A stretch of 7,326 nucleotides of DNA from Selenomonadaceae bacterium (GCA_017453765.1 JAFTEG010000331.1:1-7326), one strand, 5' to 3'. Positions 1 through 6,428 are shown, numbered from the stretch's first letter. Program-made: numbers and translations. The notes: generated from the letters alone by a model not told the origin.

Positions 1-23
1 AAAATGATTTTCCAATAAACAAC

Positions 24-49
24 TTGACTTTCATATATATATATATAAT
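24..49 (+). promoter_or_regulatory. Candidate promoter of the RTX-like cluster with a short AT-repeat spacer
   Basis: TTGACT at 24-29 matches five of six bases of the sigma-A -35 box, and TATAAT at 44-49 is a perfect -10 box. The spacer (30-43) is only 14 bp, below the usual 16-18, so the promoter as written should be weak. Most of the spacer is alternating AT. It is the only good promoter-like pair upstream of the first gene and lies about 75 nt before its start codon. The role is inferred from sequence alone. Confidence 0.6.
33..47. repeat. AT dinucleotide repeat inside the promoter spacer
   Basis: Seven AT units plus one A run without interruption from 33 to 47, filling most of the spacer and overlapping the first bases of the -10 box. 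Tracts like this can change length by slipped-strand mispairing. One or two more units would give 16- or 18-bp spacing. Whether the length actually varies cannot be seen in a single sequence. Confidence 0.8.
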
Positions 50-124
50 GTCCTTAGAAATTATAAAATTCAATTTTTTGGTTATTTAACAGGTTTAAGC
101 TTTTTACTACAAGGAGGTCTTTTT

Positions 125-1252
125 ATGGATAATGAATTTAAATTCAGCGTCGAAGAATCGGCGCCGGCAGAGGATCTTGCTACTTCCGCAGATCTTACAA
201 GTTTGGGAATTAATCCCGCGTCTTTGTTTGGTTCTTCCAATGCCTTTGGCAACAATTCGTATCGTTTCAGCGGCAGCAGTGAAGCCGGCGTCAGCTCGAC
301 TGTTTCCTTTAACGACATTTTGAGCGGATACAGTTTCTTTCAGCAAAACAATAATTATTCCAATTACAGCTATGATATTGGCGGCTACACCAACGGCAAT
401 ACGACCGTCAGGACTTTCAATGAAAGCAGCGTTCAATCCAACAGCAGCTATACTGCAAGCACTTTCTATAATGTCGGCGCACAAAACGGCTATCTCAACA
501 ATTTCAACAATAGAACCGGCGTAATGAATTTTGTTGACATGAATATTTCGTCCTTCACTCGCTCCAACGATTACGTCAGCTTCGACATGGGCAACGGTAC
601 TTCTTTCCAATCGCAGTCCAGCAGTTCGACGGATGATATTTTCCAATATTCGACGGACGGACAAAATGTTTACTATACAAAACTCGGTATGACCAACCAA
701 GATAATACTTTCAATTATACCGACGGCGTGTCTTACATTGGAAGTGCCAGCCATCAAGATACTTTGAACCTTTCATCGTATAACAGAAATGTTGACCTTA
801 GAGGCAACGAGTATATCAGCATTGAAAACATTGACGCCAGAAATTCTTCAAGTTCCTTTGTCCAAAGTATCGGCGGCGGACGTTCCCTTACCGGCAATGC
901 CGCCAACAATACCATTTATGCGGCTTACGGCGACACTCTTTGGGGCAGTGAAGCCAGAAGCGACGATGCGCTTTACGGCAGCGGCTCCGGCGGCAATACC
1001 TACCTTTACGGCTTAAATGAAGGCAACGACGTTATCTACAACAGCGTTTCAACTGACAGCGTTTACCTTCACAACGTCTCCATTTCGGATATTTCTAATT
1101 TTTATGAAGACAGGGAAGATTTGGTTATCAGCACGTACAGCGGCGATTCCCTTAGAATTGTCGGACAAAACGGCGCGTCTAACTTCATGCTTTCTGATCA
1201 AAGCTCCTACAGCTACAATCGCCAATCCCATACTTGGAGCAGCAGAGTGTAA
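125..1252 (+). CDS. RTX-like surface or secreted protein, first of two tandem paralogues
   Basis: This 375-residue protein starts at an ATG placed 7 nt after a strong AAGGAGG. It has no signal peptide, no membrane segment, no cysteine and only two lysines, and is rich in Ser, Asn, Tyr, Gly and Asp. Three parts can be seen. Residues 1-60 are a variable acidic and Ser/Asn-rich leader. Residues about 62-190 form a module shared with the next gene (TFYN at 113, FQYS at 173, then DGQNVYY). From about 255 there is a degenerate haemolysin-type calcium-binding roll (LTGN at 255, LWG with Trp273, NEGNDVIY), followed by a C-terminal beta segment ending in HTWSSRV. The roll has lost many of the GGxGxD aspartates, so calcium binding is doubtful. 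Cysteine-free RTX-type proteins without a leader are usually exported by type I secretion. That, and a role at the cell surface, are inferences; the exact function is unknown. Confidence 0.85.
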   Translation: MDNEFKFSVEESAPAEDLATSADLTSLGINPASLFGSSNAFGNNSYRFSGSSEAGVSSTVSFNDILSGYSFFQQNNNYSNYSYDIGGYTNGNTTVRTFNESSVQSNSSYTASTFYNVGAQNGYLNNFNNRTGVMNFVDMNISSFTRSNDYVSFDMGNGTSFQSQSSSSTDDIFQYSTDGQNVYYTKLGMTNQDNTFNYTDGVSYIGSASHQDTLNLSSYNRNVDLRGNEYISIENIDARNSSSSFVQSIGGGRSLTGNAANNTIYAAYGDTLWGSEARSDDALYGSGSGGNTYLYGLNEGNDVIYNSVSTDSVYLHNVSISDISNFYEDREDLVISTYSGDSLRIVGQNGASNFMLSDQSSYSYNRQSHTWSSRV

Positions 1253-1349
1253 GTTATAACAACCGCTTTTAAGCGTTCGGTTTAGTTAATCTATGTCGGC
1301 AGGTTATTATTAGTATAGTCTGTCGACCCTTTTTTAAGGAGGCTTAATT

Positions 1350-2663
1350 ATGGACGACAATGAAGTTACTACTACTTCGACAAATACCGAAACACCGGCA
1401 GCTACCGATGCATTTTCACTCGGATTAGGTTTTAATTCTATAAATCCACTGCTTATTGCTAATATGGTTAATTTGCCCGAAGGTAACTATACTAATTTTT
1501 CATCTAACTCATACAGCACCTCTTCACAATCACAAACAATCAACGGAGTAACTTCAAGTTCCCAAACGTCTATTCATACCACCGTAGACAGCGACGGCAC
1601 TTTATCTTCGACTGATACGGCTATTTATACGGACACCGACGGAACTGTAACTCAAACAATCAATTACGCCACAGGTACCGTTGTAATCACGCCTTCCACG
1701 AATTGGACAGACATTCTCAGCAGCTACGGTTCATTCCAAAATCCTGCTGCTTACGTCATAGGCGGACGCCAAAATACCAATCCTCAAAATTTCGTGTCCC
1801 AAAGTTCCACTTCTTATACGTCGGCTAATTTCTTCGACGTTGGCAACCACAACGGCTATCTTTCGGACTTCACCAACAACAACGGCGTAATTAATTTTAT
1901 GGGAAATAAAATTCGCTCTTTGGTTCGCCAAAACGATTTTGTCAGTTTTGATTTGGAAAATGGTACTTCTTTCCAAGCCAAAACGGCTGATTCCTCCGAA
2001 TCGACGAATGATATTTTCCAGTATTCCGAAGACGGACAAAATGTTTACTATGCCAAACTCGGTCGCCAAGATACTCCCAACACCTTAACCTACGAAAACG
2101 GAATAAATTTCTACGGCGGCGGAAATTTGGGCAACGTCTTGCGAGTAAATGAAACTTCGTCGACTTCTATTTTCCTTGACGGCTCACTTGGTACACTGTT
2201 CAACAACATAAATAATATTGATGCCGGCGAATCAACCGGCGACGTTGACCTTGCAGGCAATTCCGAAGACAACGAAATTCATTCCGGCAGCGGCAATAAT
2301 CGCATTTGGGGCGGAATCGGCGGCAATGATAAACTTTATGGCGGCAGTGGGCTTAATACTTTCTTTTACGGCGTAAGCGGCGTAAATGAAGGCAACGATT
2401 CTATCTACAACAGCAACGCAAGCGATACTGTTAATTTGTTTAACATTTCCTTGACGGATATTTTGTCGGCAGATGAAATCGACGACAACTTCGTTATCAA
2501 TATGGTTGACGGCAATTCCTTAAGTATCTTTGGACCAAACGGCGCATCGAACTTTGTTTTGGGTCAAGGTCCAACATATCACTACGACCGCGCCACACAT
2601 ACCTGGTCGCAGGTTGACAGCCAACAATCCGCCGCTGAAACACAAGACACACAGGCGGAATAA
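1350..2663 (+). CDS. RTX-like surface or secreted protein, second tandem paralogue
   Basis: This 437-residue paralogue of the preceding gene starts at an ATG 7 nt after AAGGAGG and lies 97 nt downstream of it. Its leader is longer, with a Thr/Ser-rich insert at about residues 48-115 (repeated TDTDGT-like and STDT-like pieces) that the first gene lacks. The shared module then follows at about 118-240 (NWTDIL at 118, FQYS at 223). The RTX-like roll begins near 301 and is better kept than in the first gene: WGGIGGNDKLYGG starts at Trp320, then NEGNDSIYN and DTVNLFN. The C-terminal segment has FGPNGASNF and THTWS. A 16-residue acidic, Gln-rich tail extends past the point where the first paralogue ends. 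There is no cysteine, signal peptide or membrane helix. Secretion by a type I system is inferred. The substrate or partner is unknown. Confidence 0.87.
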   Translation: MDDNEVTTTSTNTETPAATDAFSLGLGFNSINPLLIANMVNLPEGNYTNFSSNSYSTSSQSQTINGVTSSSQTSIHTTVDSDGTLSSTDTAIYTDTDGTVTQTINYATGTVVITPSTNWTDILSSYGSFQNPAAYVIGGRQNTNPQNFVSQSSTSYTSANFFDVGNHNGYLSDFTNNNGVINFMGNKIRSLVRQNDFVSFDLENGTSFQAKTADSSESTNDIFQYSEDGQNVYYAKLGRQDTPNTLTYENGINFYGGGNLGNVLRVNETSSTSIFLDGSLGTLFNNINNIDAGESTGDVDLAGNSEDNEIHSGSGNNRIWGGIGGNDKLYGGSGLNTFFYGVSGVNEGNDSIYNSNASDTVNLFNISLTDILSADEIDDNFVINMVDGNSLSIFGPNGASNFVLGQGPTYHYDRATHTWSQVDSQQSAAETQDTQAE

Positions 2664-2689
2664 AAAATTTATAACTCTGTTTTTAAATT

Positions 2690-2695
2690 GGGAGG
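2690..2695 (+). promoter_or_regulatory. Ribosome binding site that sets the start of the third RTX-like gene
   Basis: GGGAGG lies 7 nt before the ATG at 2703. An in-frame TTG at 2688 overlaps this site and has no ribosome site of its own, so ATG 2703 is the better start. Confidence 0.85.
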
Positions 2696-2702
2696 AATTC
2701 TT

Positions 2703-4688
2703 ATGAGCAGTAATCATTCTAACTATACTGTGGTAAGCGGCACGTCGGATGCCGATACCATTTATAATTATGGAAGTCATGTAACGGTTCAAGGTAACTC
2801 GGGCAACGACTACCTCGTTTCCTTCGGTGAATTTATTGTAGGCAACACTTATGAAGGTGATGTAAAAATTTATGGCGGCTATGGCAGTGACTCTATTGCA
2901 GCTTACGGCGAATCTTTAATTGCCTACGGCGGCGTAGGTGCTGACTCTATCTATACCAGCGGCGATGACAGTACCGTAGTAGGCGGCACAGGCAACGATA
3001 CTATTTATATCGGCGGAGTTCCCGAACGTCTTACAATTAAATACGACTTGGGCGACGGCAACGACGTTGTACAGGATTTCAGCTATGCCAAAAACAGCAA
3101 GTTAAGCATAAGCGGCACCAGCTATTACGGCAGACATGACAGCGGCTCGGACGCGATAATTACTGTCGGCAGCAGCGGTAGCAGCAGCATTACCTTTAAA
3201 GGTATGGCGGGAAAGGCGATTACCATTAATGGTTCTTCCTACAGCGACGGCGACAGTCACATTGTATCAACCCCAAGCAGCAGTTCAGTTGCAACCACAA
3301 GCAGCAGTTCAGTTGACAACAGCTATGTCGATTACGACTCGAAGAATATCAGGGACAGTTCCAATAACACCGTAATTACCGGATCTTCTTCTGCCGATAC
3401 GATTAAAACCTTTGGCGACACCGTAACGATAGACGGCGGCTACGGCGATGACTTAATTACTTTCTACTCAAGCAATTCGTCGGTATACGGCGGCAACGGC
3501 ATGGGCAACGATACAATCAATGCTACATCTTTCGGCGATTATGCAACGATTAAAGGCGGCTGGGGCAACGACTATATCAGCCTTTCGTCTTATGCAAATA
3601 ATGTGCTTATTCAACATTCCTATTTGGACGATTACGACACCATTACAGGTTTTGACAGCAACGACTCAATAGAAGTTACCAGCGGCACTTACTCAACCGT
3701 GAACTCCGGCAACGACTTGCTCGTTAAAATAGATCCCGTTTACAGCTCAACATATGACGGAAGCATTCTTCTTCTCGGTATGGCAGGAAAATCGGTAAAC
3801 ATTATCGGCACGCCAACCGGCAGCAGCAGTACGTCTACCGCTACAAATGATGCCGATACCATTGTAACGCAGACTTCGGAATATACCGATATGGTGCTTG
3901 ACGGCGGAGTACATGCCAGAGTTTATCCGAACGGCAAAATGATTAATTTGGACACCGGCGTAACAATGTACGATCCCGAGGCGGCAGTAGTAGCAGTAAC
4001 CGCCATCGGCGGCGGCAGCGGCGATACGATTATTAACATCACCAATAACTATATCACCAACGTTAATAATACGTACACGTACAAAGGCGGAGACCAAATT
4101 ATAAATAATTACGTGTCAAATGAAATTGTTGATATTACCAATATCAGCTACGTTGGAATTGACCTTGAGCAAAATACTTTCTATGTAAATTCAGCTGACG
4201 GCGGACGTTTGGGAATTGAAAATGCACGCGACAAATTTATTCACTATAATAGCGGCAGTAATAATTTTACGGATTACTCCTATGTTGCAAGCGGCGCAGG
4301 CGCTATCAACGCTACAGGGCTTAACGGCACAGCTATGATGATTGGCGCGGCAAATTCCGATAACCAAATTTCTGCAGGCGCTGGCGGCTCTTCAATGTGG
4401 GGCGGCATGGGCGGCAATGACGTTATGACAGGCAGCGCCGGTTACGATGAATACTTCTACTTCGGCGGTTGCGGCAATGACAACATTATGAATTGCGGCA
4501 GTAACGACCTTGTCAACCTTAGCGCGGTTTCCGTTTCTCAAGTCAGCGCCATTTCAATGGAGAACAAAACCTTCAACATTCAATTTACTGACGGCGGCAG
4601 TTTGCACGTAGCCAGTGAATCAGAATCCAGATACCTTATTGAAGGGTACACGCTGGTTATGGATCACAACACCGGCACGTTTAGATAA
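2703..4688 (+). CDS. Large multi-module RTX-like calcium-binding protein
   Basis: From ATG 2703 the protein has 661 residues and no signal peptide or membrane segment. RTX nonapeptides of the GGxGxDxUx type are visible at residues 31, 58, 76, 94, 245, 263 (with a one-residue insert), 285 and 567. Several are exactly 18 residues apart with a degenerate nonapeptide between. Two similar blocks can be seen. Each begins with an ADTI stretch (17-20, 231-234), passes through the repeats and ends in a beta strand with GMAGK (167-171 and 359-363). They are joined by a Ser-rich linker at about 187-207. A third ADTI stretch (384-387) opens an Asn/Ile/Thr-rich region to about 530. The last 95-130 residues (Trp566 onward) match the C-terminal module of the two upstream proteins. 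Cys590 and Cys598 are its only cysteines. It lies 39 nt after the second gene and ends before a terminator, so it is probably the last gene of one transcript. A calcium-stabilised exported protein is likely; the specific role is unknown. Confidence 0.88.
   Translation: MSSNHSNYTVVSGTSDADTIYNYGSHVTVQGNSGNDYLVSFGEFIVGNTYEGDVKIYGGYGSDSIAAYGESLIAYGGVGADSIYTSGDDSTVVGGTGNDTIYIGGVPERLTIKYDLGDGNDVVQDFSYAKNSKLSISGTSYYGRHDSGSDAIITVGSSGSSSITFKGMAGKAITINGSSYSDGDSHIVSTPSSSSVATTSSSSVDNSYVDYDSKNIRDSSNNTVITGSSSADTIKTFGDTVTIDGGYGDDLITFYSSNSSVYGGNGMGNDTINATSFGDYATIKGGWGNDYISLSSYANNVLIQHSYLDDYDTITGFDSNDSIEVTSGTYSTVNSGNDLLVKIDPVYSSTYDGSILLLGMAGKSVNIIGTPTGSSSTSTATNDADTIVTQTSEYTDMVLDGGVHARVYPNGKMINLDTGVTMYDPEAAVVAVTAIGGGSGDTIINITNNYITNVNNTYTYKGGDQIINNYVSNEIVDITNISYVGIDLEQNTFYVNSADGGRLGIENARDKFIHYNSGSNNFTDYSYVASGAGAINATGLNGTAMMIGAANSDNQISAGAGGSSMWGGMGGNDVMTGSAGYDEYFYFGGCGNDNIMNCGSNDLVNLSAVSVSQVSAISMENKTFNIQFTDGGSLHVASESESRYLIEGYTLVMDHNTGTFR
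3274..3315. repeat. 18-bp direct repeat coding for the Ser-rich linker
   Basis: An identical 18-bp stretch occurs at 3274-3291 and 3298-3315, with a 24-bp (eight-codon) period, so copy-number change keeps the reading frame. It encodes the repeated SSSSV of the linker between the two RTX blocks of the third protein. It probably arose by a small in-frame duplication. Confidence 0.85.
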
Positions 4689-4720
4689 CTTCTAATTCAA
4701 AATAAATTTTATGCTTTATT

Positions 4721-4757
4721 GGCTCTGCGGGAAAATTTCCTACAGAGCCCTTTTTTT
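4721..4757 (+). terminator. Rho-independent terminator of the RTX-like cluster
   Basis: GGCTCTG (4721-4727) pairs perfectly with CAGAGCC (4743-4749), with further pairing inside (GGGA with TTCC). Seven T follow at 4751-4757 after one C. It lies 32 nt after the stop codon of the third gene. There is no T-run in the opposite direction, so it does not serve galE. Confidence 0.92.
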
Positions 4758-4759
4758 AA

Positions 4760-4790
4760 TTAAGAATTAAGAATTTAGAATTATGAATTA
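4760..4790. repeat. Left heptamer array (inverted partner of the right array)
   Basis: Four 7-bp units run in tandem: TTAAGAA twice, TTTAGAA and TTATGAA, followed by TTA. The array starts 2 nt after the T-run of the terminator. The 18 bases at 4764-4781 are an exact reverse complement of 4942-4959 in the right array. Those at 4771-4788 match the reverse complement of 4879-4896 with one mismatch. The 88 bases between the arrays (4791-4878) are AT-rich and show no gene. Confidence 0.85.
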
Positions 4791-4878
4791 AATCCTAAAG
4801 TCTAGTCGTGTTGATAAAATCAAGCGTTGAAATTTTTTAACGTTATGAATTACTTTTTCTTTGGCGCAAAAAAATTTC

Positions 4879-4959
4879 ATTCATAATTCTACATTCTAAA
4901 TTCTACATTCTAAATTCTAAATTCTAAATTCTACATTCTACATTCTAAATTCTTAATTC
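4879..4959. repeat. Right heptamer array, 11 units, overlapping the 3' end of galE
   Basis: Eleven 7-bp units close to ATTCTAA or ATTCTAC fill 4879-4955. The first is ATTCATA and the last ATTCTTA, and a partial unit ATTC follows. The array is in the opposite orientation to the one at 4760-4790, so the whole 4760-4959 stretch can fold as a long hairpin with a loop of about 90 nt. The last units lie inside galE and contain its stop codon. Heptamer arrays of this kind (STRRs) are known in cyanobacteria such as Nostoc; no relationship is claimed. Confidence 0.9.
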
Positions 4960-5925
4960 CTTTGCGTGGTAGTTCCATGCAGTTCGGATAATTTCTTCAA
5001 TGTCCGTAAATTTCGGCGACCAACCCAAAATTTTTTTAGCCTTTTCGCTCGACGCAATCAATATGGCAGGATCTCCCGCACGACGTTTGCCAATCACGGT
5101 TTTAATTTTCTGTCCCGTGACTTTTTCTGCGGCAACAATCATTTCTTTAACCGAAAAGCCCTTGCCGTTGCAAAGATTGAAAATATTTGATTCGCCGCCT
5201 TCACGCAAATATTTCAGCGCCAAATAATGAGCGTCCGCCAAATCCAAAACGTGAATGTAATCACGAATGCAAGTTCCGTCGGGCGTGGGATAATCATCAC
5301 CAAAAATTGTAATGTGATCACTTTTGCCGAGCGGCACTCTCAAAATAAGCGGAATTAAATGTGTTTCGGGATCGTGTTCCTCGCCAATCGTGCCGTCCAA
5401 GCTGTCACCGGCGGCGTTAAAATATCTCAACGAAATGTATCTTATGCCGTGCGCTACGTTAACCCACTTCATCATTTTTTCCATCATCAACTTTGATTCG
5501 CCGTAAGGATTAGTGGGCAAAGTTTTATCGTCTTCAAAAATCGGCACGCGCTCCGGTTCTCCGTAAGTTGCGGCAGTCGAGCTGAAAATAATTTTGTCGA
5601 CGCCGTGCCTTACCATAGCTTCCAACAAAATCTGCATGCCGTAAACGTTATTGTTAAAATATTTCAGCGGATTAACCATACTTTCGCCGACAAGCGCGTC
5701 CGCCGCAAAGTGAATCACCGCATCAATTTTATTTTCCGTAAAAATTTTATCTAAAATCTTTGCGTCGCGAATGTCGCCTTCATAAAATTTTGCGGCAGGG
5801 TGTAAAAATTCTTTGTGACCGTTTTGAAGATTATCGACTACGACGACACTTTCGCCTTTGCCGATAAAGTTTGCGACGTTGTGAGAGCCGATATAACCGG
5901 CGCCGCCGCAAATTAAAATTGACAT
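4945..5925 (-). CDS. galE: UDP-glucose 4-epimerase
   Basis: GalE interconverts UDP-glucose and UDP-galactose in the cytoplasm, using tightly bound NAD. It links the Leloir pathway to galactose-containing envelope polysaccharides. The 326-residue protein is full length for the family (about 325-340). The NAD-binding GGAGYIGSH is at 7-15, and VDNLQNGH at 30-37 follows the second strand of the Rossmann fold. HFAADALVGES is at 72-82. The catalytic triad is visible as Thr117 in FSSTAATYG, Tyr141 and Lys145 in PYGESK, and RYFNAAG follows. The ATG start lies 10 nt after GGAGG (5936-5940). The stop codon and last four codons (ELRI) lie within the 7-bp repeat array at the 3' end, so the extreme C-terminus may have been replaced. 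It is transcribed towards the RTX-like cluster and probably has its own promoter. The family assignment is very secure. Confidence 0.97.
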   Translation of the reverse strand: MSILICGGAGYIGSHNVANFIGKGESVVVVDNLQNGHKEFLHPAAKFYEGDIRDAKILDKIFTENKIDAVIHFAADALVGESMVNPLKYFNNNVYGMQILLEAMVRHGVDKIIFSSTAATYGEPERVPIFEDDKTLPTNPYGESKLMMEKMMKWVNVAHGIRYISLRYFNAAGDSLDGTIGEEHDPETHLIPLILRVPLGKSDHITIFGDDYPTPDGTCIRDYIHVLDLADAHYLALKYLREGGESNIFNLCNGKGFSVKEMIVAAEKVTGQKIKTVIGKRRAGDPAILIASSEKAKKILGWSPKFTDIEEIIRTAWNYHAKELRI

Positions 5926-5980
5926 TATAAATTTCCCTCCAAAAATTATTCTTTGTTAAAAATTTGAATCTCGCCGAACT

Positions 5981-6000
5981 GTTGCGAAAATTTTTTCAAC
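5981..6000. promoter_or_regulatory. Imperfect palindrome at the presumed galE start point
   Basis: The 20 bases have GTTG and CAAC at the ends and AAAATTTT at the centre, with one mismatch and one G-T pair between. The site begins six bases downstream of the -10 box, over the expected transcription start, where a repressor could block initiation. It could also be a chance feature of AT-rich DNA. Confidence 0.35.
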
Positions 6001-6005
6001 AATAA

Positions 6006-6033
6006 ATTTTATCACGTTTTGAAATGAAGTAAA
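6006..6033 (-). promoter_or_regulatory. Likely galE promoter with extended -10
   Basis: Read on the minus strand, TTTACT (6033-6028) is separated by 16 bp from TAAAAT (6011-6006). The -10 is preceded by TGA (6014-6012), giving the extended TGnTAAAAT form. It lies in the 136-nt gap between the upstream gene and galE and would give a leader of about 70 nt. Confidence 0.55.
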
Positions 6034-6061
6034 AGTTTTGGTACAAAATTTATTTTAGGCG

Positions 6062-6373
6062 CTAAACATCTTCGTCAAGGGTTTCAATCAGAAAGCTGAC
6101 AGGGCGGAAGCCGTCATTGCAGGAAATCATGACGGATTTTTTATTTTTCATCCAGCCTTCGTAAAAATCTTCCGCGCCATGCGAAAGAGCAAGCACGAAA
6201 GGCGACATACTTTCCCATGCGCTTTCACATAAATCCGCAGGGCGTTTCCAGCCGTCAGCAATGAAAACTGCGCCTTCTTCCATGTCGCAGGCATTTTCAA
6301 GCGGATTTTCATAGCGCTCAATCAAATCTTTATGACAAACTTTTTTCATGACGGTAATTTTTATTTTCTTCAA
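6062..6373 (-). CDS. TIGR04076 family small conserved protein
   Basis: This 103-residue cytoplasmic protein matches my memory of the TIGR04076 family: a short beta start KIKITV (residues 4-8), a Cys followed by EEGAVFI (29-38), Pro-x-x-Leu-Cys (45-49), a helix with ALSHGA (62-67), and a closing ISCNDGFRPVSF (83-94). Cysteines are at 13, 29, 49 and 85. The biochemical role is not established; the conserved cysteines could suggest metal or redox chemistry. The start is TTG at 6373, chosen because GGAGG (6382-6386) ends 8 nt before it and because family members begin with MKKxKITV. The next ATG, codon 9, has no ribosome site. It begins only 26 nt past the atp terminator with no clear promoter, so readthrough from the atp operon is likely. 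Confidence 0.8.
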   Translation of the reverse strand: MKKIKITVMKKVCHKDLIERYENPLENACDMEEGAVFIADGWKRPADLCESAWESMSPFVLALSHGAEDFYEGWMKNKKSVMISCNDGFRPVSFLIETLDEDV

Positions 6374-6381
6374 TCAAATTT

Positions 6382-6386
6382 CCTCC
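6382..6386 (-). promoter_or_regulatory. Ribosome binding site supporting a TTG start
   Basis: GGAGG on the minus strand lies 8 nt before the TTG at 6373. It decides the start of the 103-residue gene, since no ATG or GTG lies at a usable distance. Confidence 0.8.
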
Positions 6387-6398
6387 AAAAATTTTAAC

Positions 6399-6428
6399 AA
6401 AAAAAATCCGCCGACATTTGCCGACGGA
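6399..6428 (-). terminator. Rho-independent terminator of the ATP synthase operon
   Basis: On the minus strand TCCGTCGGC (6428-6420) pairs with GTCGGCGGA (6415-6407) as nine pairs, two of them G-U. The loop has four bases and eight T follow (6406-6399). It lies 12 nt after the atpC stop. A T-run at 6433-6439 on the other side may let it work weakly in both directions. Confidence 0.9.

Noticed and set aside
107..757. Long antisense open frame (216 codons) opposite the first RTX-like gene, with a similar one at 1731-2069 opposite the second
   Set aside because: The two antisense frames resemble each other only because the sense genes are paralogues. Neither has a ribosome site or promoter, and their Ile/Val/Ala-rich translations are the mirror of Asn/Asp/Gly codons on the sense strand.
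1264..1275. Palindrome CGCTTTTAAGCG between the first two genes as a terminator
   Set aside because: The stem is five pairs with a 2-nt loop and no T-run follows, so termination is unlikely. It might reduce expression of the second gene slightly.
1314..1319. TATAGT as -10 box of a separate promoter for the second gene
   Set aside because: No acceptable -35 box is found 15-19 bp upstream, so transcription from the upstream promoter is the simpler reading.
2688..2702. TTG at 2688 as start of the third RTX-like gene
   Set aside because: It overlaps the GGGAGG that serves the ATG at 2703 and has no ribosome site of its own.
4879..4959. CRISPR-like array
   Set aside because: The units are 7 bp and contiguous, with no spacers and no cas genes nearby.
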